64,000 nt of DNA from Stenotrophomonas sp. 24(2023) (GTDB lineage Bacteria > Pseudomonadota > Gammaproteobacteria > Xanthomonadales > Xanthomonadaceae): NCBI RefSeq assembly GCF_030913365.1, contig NZ_CP133160.1, positions 4,440,001 to 4,504,000 of the forward strand, given 5' to 3'. Made by a program: the position numbers and the translations under genes. The notes beneath the pieces were generated by a model, which had not been told where the DNA came from, did no database searches, and saw nothing but the letters and a program-made list of their open reading frames with translations. Position 1 is the stretch's first letter. The number at the start of each line of letters is the position of its first letter. Positions 47,804-56,342 of the stretch are shown piece by piece.

Positions 47804-48442
47804 ATGGGCCCCACCGACCGCCACGATCGTCTCCGCCGCTGGCAGGCCGCGTCGCTGCTGGCCGCTGCGCCCATCGCCAGCCTGTCCGCGGCCGATGCGC
47901 CGGTGGCTGCGCCGCCATCGCCCCCGGGCCAGCAACGTGTGGCGCCCTCGGCGCTGGTGGAGATCCTGCACCAGCGCATCCTGGCCGGGCGCAGCGCCAC
48001 GGCCACCCTGGAAACCTGGTGCGCCGAGCATGGCCTGGCCGAACAGGCCCGCGTGCGTGCCGTCCGGGTGCATGGCCAGGACAAGCCGGCGCCGCCAGAG
48101 GTCATGGCGGCACTGGGCGCAACACCCCAGACGCCTCTGCGTTACCGCCGGGTGCAGTTGGCCTGTGGCGCACGCGTGCTGTCCGAGGCGGACAACTGGT
48201 ACCTGCCCGAGCGCCTGAGCCCGGCCATGAACGAGGTGCTGGACAGCACCGACGAACCGTTCGGCCGCGTGGTCAGCCCGCTCGGTTTCCAGCGCCAGAC
48301 CCAGGCCGATCAGACGTTCTGGCCGCCGCGTGGCAGCGGCGACCATGCCACCGTGCTGGAAGTCCGCGCGCTGCTGCGCGACAACCAGCAGCGTCCTTTC
48401 AGCTACGTCATCGAATCGTACCTGGCCCAGGCCCTGCCCTGA
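47804..48442 (+). CDS. Exported conserved hypothetical protein (possible chorismate-lyase-like fold)
   Basis: A 212-residue protein. The N-terminus (RRWQAASLLAAAPIASLSAA) could be a signal peptide with a short charged start. The body holds LVEILHQRILAGRSATATLE and a highly conserved-looking block, CGARVLSEADNWYLPERLSP then AMNEVLDSTDEPFGRVVSPL. The latter recalls the chorismate pyruvate-lyase/UTRA fold, where an N-W-Y-x-P-x-R-L segment is followed by TDxPFGRVV, but catalytic residues cannot be confirmed and the export signal does not fit a UbiC role. Function unknown. Confidence 0.65.
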   Translation: MGPTDRHDRLRRWQAASLLAAAPIASLSAADAPVAAPPSPPGQQRVAPSALVEILHQRILAGRSATATLETWCAEHGLAEQARVRAVRVHGQDKPAPPEVMAALGATPQTPLRYRRVQLACGARVLSEADNWYLPERLSPAMNEVLDSTDEPFGRVVSPLGFQRQTQADQTFWPPRGSGDHATVLEVRALLRDNQQRPFSYVIESYLAQALP

Positions 48443-48445
48443 CCC

Positions 48446-48592
48446 GGTAACGCCGGGCCATGCCTGGCGGATGCAGGCATGACCGGGAACGCCCCATCCA
48501 CGCATGGCGTGGATCTACCACAGGGTCATCCCCGACCACACCCGCCATCCACGCCATCCACGCCCTGTGTAGCGCCAGGCCATGCCTGGCGG
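48446..48592. repeat. REP-like (SMAG-type) hairpin array
   Basis: Three palindromic units between convergent genes: GGTAACGCCGGGCCATGCC... at 48446-48470, ATCCACGC-ATG-GCGTGGATCTACC at 48496-48519 and GTAGCGCCAGGC-CAT-GCCTGGCGG at 48569-48592. The second is identical to the unit at 44374, and the third to the unit at 44494. Between them, CGCCATCCACGCCATCCACG is a short direct repeat. These probably stand in for a terminator here. Confidence 0.75.
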
Positions 48593-48615
48593 ATGCATCA
48601 GGGGCGTGTGCGCCG

Positions 48616-51342
48616 TCAACGGAACCGGTAGTCCGCCTGCAGCCAGAACTGGCGGCCGTACGGGTCGTAGTTGCCCACCGGGTAGTAGGGCCAACCGCCG
48701 CCGTTCCTGTCCGCCGGCGGATTGCTGTTGCGCAGGTTGTTGACGATCACGCCCACCGACAGGTTTTCGCCGAACTGGCGGAACACGCTGCCGTTGTAGG
48801 TGATGTAGGGCGCGATGCGGCCGCTGCCATCGCTCTTGGGCAGCGAACCGTAACGGTTGCCATACAGCGTGGCCGTCCAGTCGTTGTACTGCCAGGTGAT
48901 ACTGCCATTGGCCTTGCTGCGCCACTGGAACTCGTCCAGCGAATTGCGCACGTCACGCAGCGGGTCATCCGAGAACTGCCGATACTCATGCGACAGCACC
49001 AAGCTGTAGGCCAGGCGCGTGGTGAAGCGGCCGTAGCGCCCGGCATCCAGCCGCCAGTTGCCCTTCACGTCCACGCCGCGCACCGACTCGGACGCCGCAT
49101 TGATCGGGTTGATCAGCACCCGGGTAACCTGGTCCGGCTGCACCGCCGCGTTGGACGGGTTGCGGATCACCCGTGCCAGCGCATCCACGCAGACCGGCGA
49201 GCTGATGTCGCGCGTTTCGCCGCCAAGCGTGCGGCCCAGGCGGCAGTCGGCTTCATCGCGCAGGATGCGGCTGCTGTCCAGGTTGGTCACTTCATTGTCG
49301 ATGCGGATGTCGTAGTAGTCCACGCTGACATCGACGCTGGCCAGTGGCGACCATACCAGCCCCAGGCCGTAGGACTTGGCGGTTTCCGGCTGCAGCTGCG
49401 GATTGGCGGTGCTGGTGAAATCGATCGACAGATTGTTGTAGTCGCAGTTGTCATACGGCTGGCCGGCGGTGCGGCAGCGCCAGTAATCGGTCAGGCCGGG
49501 GTTGTAGCCGCGCGTCTCGGTGGCGAACACATAGTTCATGTCCGGCGCACGGAAGCTGGTGGCGGCACTGCCGCGCAGCAGCAGGCTGTCCAGCGGGCGG
49601 AACTCCACGCCCAGGCTCCAGGTGGCCTTGCCGATATGGTTGCCACCGGCACGGTACTGGTCATAGCGGCCCGCCAGCGTGGTGGTCAGCTTTTCCAGCA
49701 AGGGCAGCTGCAGTTCCACGCCGGCGGCATAGCGGTCACGCTCCCCGCCGGCCGGCACGCCCGCGCTGGTGTTCCAGAACACGCCCTGCCCCAGCTGCGG
49801 ATCGGGACGGTTGCTGTAGCCCTGGCTGCCCGCCTCCACCACGGCCGCCAGCGCGGCATCGCCTCCCGGCAACGCGAACAGGCGGCCGTTGACGCTCGCA
49901 CTGAACGTCTGCAGCCAGGCGGCATTGCGGCTTTCCTGGGTGGAAGACAGCTGCCCGTACTCCTGCGGTGTCAGCGCCTGGTACAGCCGCGCCGGATCGG
50001 GCGCATACACCGGCACGCCATTGCGCGTGCCCAGCTGCGGACCCAGCAGGTAGTCGTTGATGCCCGCCAGCAGCACCGGGCGGCGCGTGCGGTTCTCATA
50101 CCGCGAGCGGCCATAGCTGGTCTCGTACTGCCAGTCGCTATCACCGATCTGGCCCTTGGCACCGACCGTGAACGACCAGGAATTTTCCAGGAAGCGGTTG
50201 GCATTGGCCTGGCGGCTTCCGATCTCCTCCGGCGCGAAGCGGCGGTACCAGGTCTCCAGTGCCGCGGTGTTCTGGTTGTAGAAATACGTGCGCGCCGAGG
50301 TCCAGGTGGGCGCACGGGTATTGTTGTAGATGCGTGCACTGCCCACGGCAACGTCGGCGAACAGTTCGTTGCGCTCATCCAGCGCCCAGGTCAGCGACCC
50401 ATAGGCATCAAGATTGCGCTTCTCGGTCTGCACCGACCAGAACGTGGCCGGGGCGGTGTTGCTGCCGCAGTAATTGCCCTGGCGCGGGTTGCTGGCCAGG
50501 AACACGCTGTCGCCATACAGCGCGCCGATGTTCGCGCAGGCGGCGCTGCCCGGGTCGATGTAGCGGTTGCTGCTGGCATTGCGGCGGTAGGCCACCGCCG
50601 TCGCCAGCGGCGTGATGCCGCGCGGATCATCGGCCAGCGAATCCATGAAATCACGCTGCGAGGCGAAGATCGCCTTCCGGTTGCCCAGCTCCAGGCCAAA
50701 CACCCCATGCCAGCGCTCGCCATTGCCACCGCCGACCACCTGCACGCGCTGGTTGTCGCCACCGCCCTGTTCGGTGCCACCGGCACGCACGTTGATACCC
50801 ACACCGTCGTACTGCCTGCGCAGGATGATGTTGACCACGCCGGCGATGGCATCGGAGCCATACACCGCCGACGCACCGCCGGCCAGGATCTCGATGCGCT
50901 CGATCAACGCAGTGGGAATGTTGGCCAGGTTCACCACGTTCACCGAACCGTCGTAGGCCAGTGGATAGTCAGCCTGGCGCCGGCCGTTGACCAGCACCAG
51001 CGTGCGGTTCGGGCCCAGCCCGCGCAGGTTGATGGTGTTTGCCGCCGGGGTGAAGGTGTTGCCGAAATCCTCGCCCTGTACGTTGCCGGTATTTTCGGTC
51101 AGTGCACTGAGCGCATCGAAGGCATTGCGGTAGCCCTGCGCGTCGATCTGTTCGCGCGTGATCACGGTGACCGGTGACGGGCCTTCAACGGTAGCGCGTG
51201 GAATGCGCGAGCCGGTGATGGTGACTTCCTGCAGGGTGGTCGGTGTGGCATCCCCGGCGAAGGCCGGCGCGGTGGCGAACAACAGCGATGACAGGGCGAA
51301 CGCCAGCGGACGCGGGCGCAGCCCCAGGGTGTGGATGGACAT
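48616..51342 (-). CDS. TonB-dependent outer membrane receptor
   Basis: Outer membrane transporter of 908 residues with signal peptide (RPLAFALSSLLFATAPAFAG). The plug domain has VTITGSRIPRATVEGPSPVT, INLRGLGPNRTLVLVNGRRQ and the conserved IERIEILAGGASAVYGSDAI, and the barrel ends FWLQADYRFR. It belongs to the same broad receptor class as the gene at 4768 but is clearly divergent from it. The C-terminal residue is Arg rather than the usual Phe. Ligand unknown. No obvious Fur box was found in the 218-bp upstream gap. Confidence 0.92.
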   Translation of the reverse strand: MSIHTLGLRPRPLAFALSSLLFATAPAFAGDATPTTLQEVTITGSRIPRATVEGPSPVTVITREQIDAQGYRNAFDALSALTENTGNVQGEDFGNTFTPAANTINLRGLGPNRTLVLVNGRRQADYPLAYDGSVNVVNLANIPTALIERIEILAGGASAVYGSDAIAGVVNIILRRQYDGVGINVRAGGTEQGGGDNQRVQVVGGGNGERWHGVFGLELGNRKAIFASQRDFMDSLADDPRGITPLATAVAYRRNASSNRYIDPGSAACANIGALYGDSVFLASNPRQGNYCGSNTAPATFWSVQTEKRNLDAYGSLTWALDERNELFADVAVGSARIYNNTRAPTWTSARTYFYNQNTAALETWYRRFAPEEIGSRQANANRFLENSWSFTVGAKGQIGDSDWQYETSYGRSRYENRTRRPVLLAGINDYLLGPQLGTRNGVPVYAPDPARLYQALTPQEYGQLSSTQESRNAAWLQTFSASVNGRLFALPGGDAALAAVVEAGSQGYSNRPDPQLGQGVFWNTSAGVPAGGERDRYAAGVELQLPLLEKLTTTLAGRYDQYRAGGNHIGKATWSLGVEFRPLDSLLLRGSAATSFRAPDMNYVFATETRGYNPGLTDYWRCRTAGQPYDNCDYNNLSIDFTSTANPQLQPETAKSYGLGLVWSPLASVDVSVDYYDIRIDNEVTNLDSSRILRDEADCRLGRTLGGETRDISSPVCVDALARVIRNPSNAAVQPDQVTRVLINPINAASESVRGVDVKGNWRLDAGRYGRFTTRLAYSLVLSHEYRQFSDDPLRDVRNSLDEFQWRSKANGSITWQYNDWTATLYGNRYGSLPKSDGSGRIAPYITYNGSVFRQFGENLSVGVIVNNLRNSNPPADRNGGGWPYYPVGNYDPYGRQFWLQADYRFR

Positions 51343-51560
51343 GGGGTACCTGGAGACGGGGGGTGGTCCGGGGCCGGCCGGTGATGCACACGGCCGGAAA
51401 CCCCGGTACTGGGCAGTGTCCCGGGTGACGGTTACAGACGGAAATGATCTGGCCTGATGCGCTTATGGCGTAACGACCTAAGCCCAGCGTTGACGGATTT
51501 GGCCCGAATACAATGTTTTCGATTGCCACTCCGGTGGCATGCGCGGCATCGTCAGGTCCC

Positions 51561-52154
51561 ATGACTGCCTCCCTGCCCTCCGTTCCCCTGCTGCGCCCGG
51601 TCCTGCGCCGGCACCTGCTTCACCTGCGCCACGGCGACACCGTGCTGCGCCCGCTGCAACGCGTGGACCTGCCGATCTGGCGCCGCTTCCATGAGCGCGT
51701 GCGGCGGCTGCAATGCCACCCCCATGATCCCGCCGGCGAAGACCGCTTCCTGGCCAGCGTGCAGCGCTCACGCCTGCAGCATGCCGACGATCGCCTGCTG
51801 CTGGGCGTGTTCGAGCAGCAGCAGGACCGCCTGATCGGCCAGCTCTCCGTGCAGCTGGAATGCATCCACGCCCAGCGTGCGCAGCTGGACTGGCCCTGTC
51901 GTGCGTTGCTGATGGATGCCATCCAGCTGCGGTCGGCGATGCTCGCCCTGTGCCGGTTCCTGTTCGAGCAGGTGGGCCTGCACCGCGTCTGCCTGCTGCT
52001 GCCCCCCGCCGGCCACGACCATCTCAGGGAGGCGCTGCTGGCAGCCGGCTTCCGTCGTGAAGGGGTGCTGCGCGGCCATCACCGCGCCCCCGACGGCTGG
52101 CAGGACCGCTGCCTGTATGCACAGACCGCCCCGGACTGGCCGCCGGCGGCCTGA
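51561..52154 (+). CDS. GNAT family acetyltransferase-like protein
   Basis: A 197-residue protein with the fold pattern of RimJ/RimL-type GNAT enzymes: DTVLRPLQRVDLPIWRRFHE (strand 1 and helix 1), LLLGVFEQQQDRLIGQLSVQ (strands 2-4) and LHRVCLLLPPAGHDHLREAL then LAAGFRREGVLRGHHRAPDG (C-terminal helix and strand). The acetyl-CoA pyrophosphate loop (Q/R-x-x-G-x-G/A) is not preserved in recognisable form, so activity is uncertain. The start at 51561 has AGG upstream; an in-frame ATG at 51513 would add 16 residues. Convergent with cdh, 6 bp apart. Confidence 0.65.
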   Translation: MTASLPSVPLLRPVLRRHLLHLRHGDTVLRPLQRVDLPIWRRFHERVRRLQCHPHDPAGEDRFLASVQRSRLQHADDRLLLGVFEQQQDRLIGQLSVQLECIHAQRAQLDWPCRALLMDAIQLRSAMLALCRFLFEQVGLHRVCLLLPPAGHDHLREALLAAGFRREGVLRGHHRAPDGWQDRCLYAQTAPDWPPAA

Positions 52155-52160
52155 TGCGCC

Positions 52161-52940
52161 TCAGCGCACGCGCTCCATCGCATCGTGCGCGCCGGTCAGC
52201 ACCGTGCAGGCGTGGTCCTGCAGCTCCTCGGCACTGGCATCGTTGCCGCTGGCCGGATCAACCCGCGTGGCCAGCAGCACGAAACCCGGCCCGCCCTCGA
52301 CCGCATCGCGCCCCACCACCGTCACGCCCCATTGGCCAACGTCGGCGCCGGCCAGGTCCTGTGCCAGCAGGTTCAGCGGGTTGGCCCGCAGCTGCTCGCC
52401 CGGCAGTGCGCGGGCCTGGTAGATGTGGCCGCGCAGGGGCTGGGCCAGCGGCGCCCAGCGCGTACCGATCGCGCCCGCCTGCGCATCCAGCACCTGCAGC
52501 ACGTCCGCGCGCAGGCAGTCGATGTGGATGTGCAGCTGGTGCTGCGAGCGGCCCTGCGGGGAATTCAGCGACAGGCTGGCCACATTGCGCGGCAGCGGCC
52601 GGCCCAGCGCACGCTCGGTCTGCGCGCGTGCCTGCCAGGCGGCAGCGAAGTAGTTCGGTGCGCCGCGCTGGTACAACTGCGGGCTCTCGATCCCGCTGAC
52701 CCGGTCCATCGGCATCAGCAGGAACTGATAATCCCCATGCCGGTCCTTGACCAGCACATCGCGGCGGTCAGGTGCCGGCTCCACTGCCAGGCAAGGCCCC
52801 TGCGGCCCACCGGCTGCCAGACAGTCACGCTGGATCAGCCGCCACAGGGCATCGGAGGCGGCGGGCGGGGCCGGCGTGCTGGCACACGCGGACAACAGCA
52901 GGCAGGGCAACAACAGCAACAGACGGGACACGGCACTCAC
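52161..52940 (-). CDS. cdh: CDP-diacylglycerol pyrophosphatase
   Basis: A 259-residue membrane-associated enzyme that hydrolyses CDP-diacylglycerol to CMP and phosphatidate. The signal ends in a lipobox-like LLSAC (C19). The HIT-like catalytic motif is SQHQLHIHIDCLR (H134, H137, H139), preceded by the family segment DYQFLLMPMDRVSGIESPQL. The C-terminal GFVLLATRVDPASGNDASAE and EELQDHACTVL also fit Cdh. It lies next to the type VI lipase module but is separated from it by 63 bp and has no known link. Confidence 0.88.
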   Translation of the reverse strand: MSAVSRLLLLLPCLLLSACASTPAPPAASDALWRLIQRDCLAAGGPQGPCLAVEPAPDRRDVLVKDRHGDYQFLLMPMDRVSGIESPQLYQRGAPNYFAAAWQARAQTERALGRPLPRNVASLSLNSPQGRSQHQLHIHIDCLRADVLQVLDAQAGAIGTRWAPLAQPLRGHIYQARALPGEQLRANPLNLLAQDLAGADVGQWGVTVVGRDAVEGGPGFVLLATRVDPASGNDASAEELQDHACTVLTGAHDAMERVR

Positions 52941-53003
52941 GGGGCGACAGCGCGGCGCGTAGTGTAGACGGCATGGCCCCGCCGCGCGCGCCGCCCGGCC
53001 CCC

Positions 53004-54833
53004 TCAGCGCCCCATCGCCGCCCCCAGCTGCTGGAATGCCCCGCCGATGGTGGGAATGTTGGCCGGCGGCAGGGTGGCCGGGTCCTGGCACACCTGTGGC
53101 GCGATGCCGGCCACGTTGAACACCTCCCGGTAGCGCAGGTAGCCATAGGTGCTCAGGGTCGGGATGTTCAGTTCGGTCCAGCGGCTCATGTAGAAGCCGG
53201 CCAGCGAGTCATGGGCATAGTTGTCGAACAGCACCGCGCTGGCCGCCGGCACCGGTGCCTTGTCCAGCACCAGATCCAGCAGCGTACTGGTCTCGGCGGG
53301 AATCCGCGCGTAGTCGTAGGCCGGCTGCGAGGCGCGCTGGGCCGCCTCGAATACTGGCCGCCCGGTCCTGCGCCCTTCCTCCACCCGCTGCTGGGCCTGC
53401 GCCATCTGTGTGCGGTGGGCGGCCATGTCCCGGCGCCCCTGCCCGAGGTTGTCCACCATACGTCCGAAGTCACGCTGCGCGTTGTTCAGATCGTCCTTGT
53501 CCTCGCCATCTGCCTGCCGGTAGAACGGCTGCTGCTGCAGGTTCTCGGCCCCCGGCTGGTAGCGCAGCCCCTTCCACGCCACGTACTGCCGGCAGTGCGC
53601 GCGGATCTGCTCGGCATGGTCGCCCGTACCGACCCCATGCCCGGCCAGCCAGGCGTTGTAGTCCCTCACCAGGTCCGGGTGGCAGCCAAAGTGCAGCGCC
53701 GGGATGGCCTGGGTGCGGAGCTCCTCGATCGTCTTCAGCAGCACGCCGGCCTTGATCGCCTCATGGTGCATGTCGATGAGCGTGATCTGCGACAGCTTGG
53801 CCGTGCCATCGGCCTTGCCGCCCACGACATCCTTGCCCTGCCCCCCCGGCGAATATCCGCCGCCGACATCCGAGTGCATGCCCGGGTACAGGCTTTCGCG
53901 CCCGCCGCTGGCAAGATCCAGCGGGAAGTTGATGCGCTGCTCGTGCAGCGCGGCGAAGTGCACGCACTGCTTCACCTCCGGGTGGATGCTCATCATCTCG
54001 CCGGCGGCCCAGTCCAGCTTGCCCTTGAACACCCGGCTCATGCCGGCGATGCCGACCGAAGCCACCGTGTCATACACCCCCATGAAATTCAGCTGCAGCG
54101 GAATGCCGGCAATGTTGTAGCCACACCCGCTGCCCCACACCTCGGCCACCTCGTACAGCCGGTGCACGAAGGCACGCGCCTGCGCCGAGCCACGGGAGAA
54201 ACCGAACACCGAGACGTGCACGGCGGTCACCCTGCGCTGGTGCTGCTTGACCACGTTTTCCAGGCGGGATGCAATGGACTGCATCATCGCGCGGCGCAGC
54301 GGCCCTTCCAGCAGGCGGGTGCGGCTCATCGTCGCCACCAGCGCATTCATTTCTTCGTTGGATATCAGATCGCCTGATGTCAGGTAGGCATGCACCGCAT
54401 TGATGATCTGAAGAATGGCCCAGTGGATGCGATGCGCACCGTACTTGGCCGCCGCCGCACCCAGCGTGTCGCCTTCCTGGCTGGTATCGCCCACTTCGGC
54501 GAACGGTGTTCCGACCCCCGGGACGTAGAAGCTGAAAAAGCCGTTCTGCTTTTCATCCAAGCGGGCATCGAACAGGCGCGCCACGTTGCTGTGGCCATTG
54601 CGCGCAAGCTGGCTCTGCGTGCTGCGGGTCTTGCCGTGCACATAGGTTCCCGCCCACAGCCGGTTGTTGCCCGTACCGTCGAAGAAGATGTTCACGTGGA
54701 CCTGGCCCTGGCATTCCGAGCCCGGGCTGCGCAGGCAGGCCAGTGCAGCAGCCCGGCGCTGTGCTTCGGCGCCGCTGAGGCGACGCAGGCCGTCGGCCGG
54801 CATCGGCAGCGGTCGTGTGCTGACAGCGGTCAT
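53004..54833 (-). CDS. tle1: Type VI secretion lipase effector, Tle1 family (DUF2235)
   Basis: Predicted phospholipase effector of 609 residues. The DUF2235 signature FFDGTGNN is at 50-57. The nucleophile elbow GFSRG (211-215, S213) matches the GxSxG of Tle1-4 lipases. Candidate acid and base residues are D255 in GVYDTVAS and H320 in GMHSDVGGGY. The C-terminal 230 residues are helical and end in an uncharacterised tail that may contact VgrG. Tle1 enzymes hydrolyse phospholipids in the rival's membranes after delivery into the periplasm. The gene overlaps the DUF3304 immunity gene by 4 bp and lies downstream of vgrG and the DUF4123 adaptor, the standard arrangement. Confidence 0.88.
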   Translation of the reverse strand: MTAVSTRPLPMPADGLRRLSGAEAQRRAAALACLRSPGSECQGQVHVNIFFDGTGNNRLWAGTYVHGKTRSTQSQLARNGHSNVARLFDARLDEKQNGFFSFYVPGVGTPFAEVGDTSQEGDTLGAAAAKYGAHRIHWAILQIINAVHAYLTSGDLISNEEMNALVATMSRTRLLEGPLRRAMMQSIASRLENVVKQHQRRVTAVHVSVFGFSRGSAQARAFVHRLYEVAEVWGSGCGYNIAGIPLQLNFMGVYDTVASVGIAGMSRVFKGKLDWAAGEMMSIHPEVKQCVHFAALHEQRINFPLDLASGGRESLYPGMHSDVGGGYSPGGQGKDVVGGKADGTAKLSQITLIDMHHEAIKAGVLLKTIEELRTQAIPALHFGCHPDLVRDYNAWLAGHGVGTGDHAEQIRAHCRQYVAWKGLRYQPGAENLQQQPFYRQADGEDKDDLNNAQRDFGRMVDNLGQGRRDMAAHRTQMAQAQQRVEEGRRTGRPVFEAAQRASQPAYDYARIPAETSTLLDLVLDKAPVPAASAVLFDNYAHDSLAGFYMSRWTELNIPTLSTYGYLRYREVFNVAGIAPQVCQDPATLPPANIPTIGGAFQQLGAAMGR

Positions 54834-55315
54834 GGTGCCTCCTTCTTCGCATCCAGCAGATCCTGGCGCACCGGGTTCTCGCCTTCGCGCAGGCCCGCCT
54901 CCGGCCCCGTCAGGGGGTAATCGGGATGGCCCAGGTACAGGTGGCTGACATACACCTTCACTTCGCCGTTGCGGAGGAAATGGACCGCCATGTGCCCAGC
55001 CCTCTCATCGTAGGCTGGCAACGGCACCGTGCTCTGCTGGTAGGTCTTCAGGTCATGGCTCCAGCGCACGTTCACCTCCAGGCCGGGGCGCCAGACCGCG
55101 GGAATGACGATGCAGCACACCATCGATCCCCCGCCGCTGTGCGCATCGACCGAGCCACCGCTTTCCCCGTTGAGCATGAACTCGTAGATGGGGTTGTCGG
55201 TGTGGTTGTAGCCCACCACACCGGTTGAGTTGCTGCGTTCCTGCGCCTGGCAGCCCGGCAGCACCCCCACCAGGATGCTGAACAGGCCCAGCAGGCCGAT
55301 CTTCTTCAGACGCAT
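54830..55315 (-). CDS. DUF3304-like lipoprotein, probable Tle1 immunity protein
   Basis: A 161-residue lipoprotein. The lipobox LPGC makes C22 the lipidated residue, so the protein would sit in the periplasm, where Tle1 acts. The body (VGYNHTDNPIYEFMLNGESG then GSVDAHSGGGSMVCCIVIPA) matches the DUF3304 family found next to DUF2235 lipases; the Cys-Cys pair is conserved in it. GGGAGG lies about six bases before the ATG at 55315. Immunity before effector with a 4-bp overlap ensures that immunity is made first. Binding to this Tle1 is inferred from family and position. Confidence 0.82.
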   Translation of the reverse strand: MRLKKIGLLGLFSILVGVLPGCQAQERSNSTGVVGYNHTDNPIYEFMLNGESGGSVDAHSGGGSMVCCIVIPAVWRPGLEVNVRWSHDLKTYQQSTVPLPAYDERAGHMAVHFLRNGEVKVYVSHLYLGHPDYPLTGPEAGLREGENPVRQDLLDAKKEAP

Positions 55316-55341
55316 GATTCCTCCCGGATCTCTCTCATGAT

Positions 55342-55412
55342 GCCGTCGGCCAACAGCGGCAGCGATCGTGTGCTGACAACGTTCATGGTGCCACCTTCGT
55401 CGCGCCCAGCAC
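55342..55412 (-). pseudogene. Remnant of a second immunity/tle1 gene junction
   Basis: These 71 bp match the surviving immunity-tle1 junction (54789-54859) at 60 of 71 positions without gaps. Read on the minus strand, it encodes the end of an immunity-like frame (VLGATKVAP then stop, against LLDAKKEAP in the intact gene), the same 4-bp ATGA overlap, and the first codons of a lipase (MNVVSTRSLPLLADGI against MTAVSTRPLPMPADGL). Homology stops after about 16 lipase codons, just before the start of the intact DUF3304 gene. It looks like the scar of a lost tandem immunity-effector copy. Confidence 0.8.
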
Positions 55413-55445
55413 CGACGCAGCACAACACACTCCCCCTCTGCCGCT

Positions 55446-56342
55446 TCATCGCCATTCTCCCGCTTCGGCTGGCGGCGCTGGCGCGTGAGCGGCATCGCCA
55501 TTCCACAGCGGCGTACCGCTCGACCAGATGTCCTCGGGCAGGTTGATCACCCAGTCCGAAAAGGGTTGTTCATGGACATCGCGATGCCCTGCCATGCGCT
55601 GCACCACCGCCGGGTGCGAGCGGAAGCCACCGGAGGTGTACAGCGCCAGCAACGCATACTGCACGTGGTCGTCGGTCTGCTGCACACCATGCGCCAGCGT
55701 GTCCTGTACGGCGGTGCTGACGAAGGGATACAGCGCCCGGCGGTCCAGCCGGCGCATCTCATCGGGAATCACCCGCCGCAGCTGGGCGATGACCACGTCC
55801 GGCTCGCACGCCTCAAGCAGCGCCTGGTACTGCGCAGGATCCAGCTGCAACGGTGGCAGCGCAGGCAGCTCACCGTCGGGCAGGTCGGTGCAGTCCAGTG
55901 CGTGCAGATCGCCGAAGCGGTCGTAGTACTGCCCGCGCTGGATGCCCTGCAGCAGTGCTGCGCGCTGTGCCGGTGTGAAAACGTCCATCAACGCAGGCAG
56001 GATGCGGGTGTCGTACCAGCGCAGCAGCATCTCGCTGCCGCCCTTTTCCGGCACCCGGGCCAGGTGGAACGCACGGAAATGCCGCGCAAGCGCCTGCAGG
56101 TCCAGCGCGCTCCAGTACAGGCTGACCGCCGGCCTGTCGGCGGCCAGCCGCGCGATCTCCGCCGCCAGCGCCGGCGACGCGTCGGTGCCGGTGTCGGGGT
56201 ATTCCACCAGCAGGGCGGCGATGTCGCCCAGGCTGGCTTCGGCGTGGCCCTCGAACAATGAGCAGTAACGCGCCCCGAGCCGCGACAACCGTTCGTCGAA
56301 ATGCGGCCGTTGTGCGCTGTCGATGACGGCATAGCGCGGCAT
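55446..56342 (-). CDS. DUF4123 type VI effector adaptor/chaperone
   Basis: A 298-residue cytoplasmic protein. The N-terminal MPRYAVIDSAQRPHF and YCSLFEGHAEASLGDIAALL are the start of the DUF4123 domain, which extends to about residue 155 with ALARHFRAFHLARVPEKG and LLRWYDTRILPALMDVF. These adaptors (TEC/Tap) bind a specific effector and load it on VgrG. The C-terminal part (about 170-298) probably gives effector specificity. Its ATG overlaps the vgrG stop by one base (TGATG). The cognate is most likely the Tle1 downstream. Confidence 0.87.
   Translation of the reverse strand: MPRYAVIDSAQRPHFDERLSRLGARYCSLFEGHAEASLGDIAALLVEYPDTGTDASPALAAEIARLAADRPAVSLYWSALDLQALARHFRAFHLARVPEKGGSEMLLRWYDTRILPALMDVFTPAQRAALLQGIQRGQYYDRFGDLHALDCTDLPDGELPALPPLQLDPAQYQALLEACEPDVVIAQLRRVIPDEMRRLDRRALYPFVSTAVQDTLAHGVQQTDDHVQYALLALYTSGGFRSHPAVVQRMAGHRDVHEQPFSDWVINLPEDIWSSGTPLWNGDAAHAPAPPAEAGEWR

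Noticed and set aside
52161..54833. cdh as part of the T6SS lipase module
   Set aside because: Both act on phospholipid, but Cdh is a housekeeping-type enzyme with its own signal, and a 63-bp gap with no overlap separates it from tle1.
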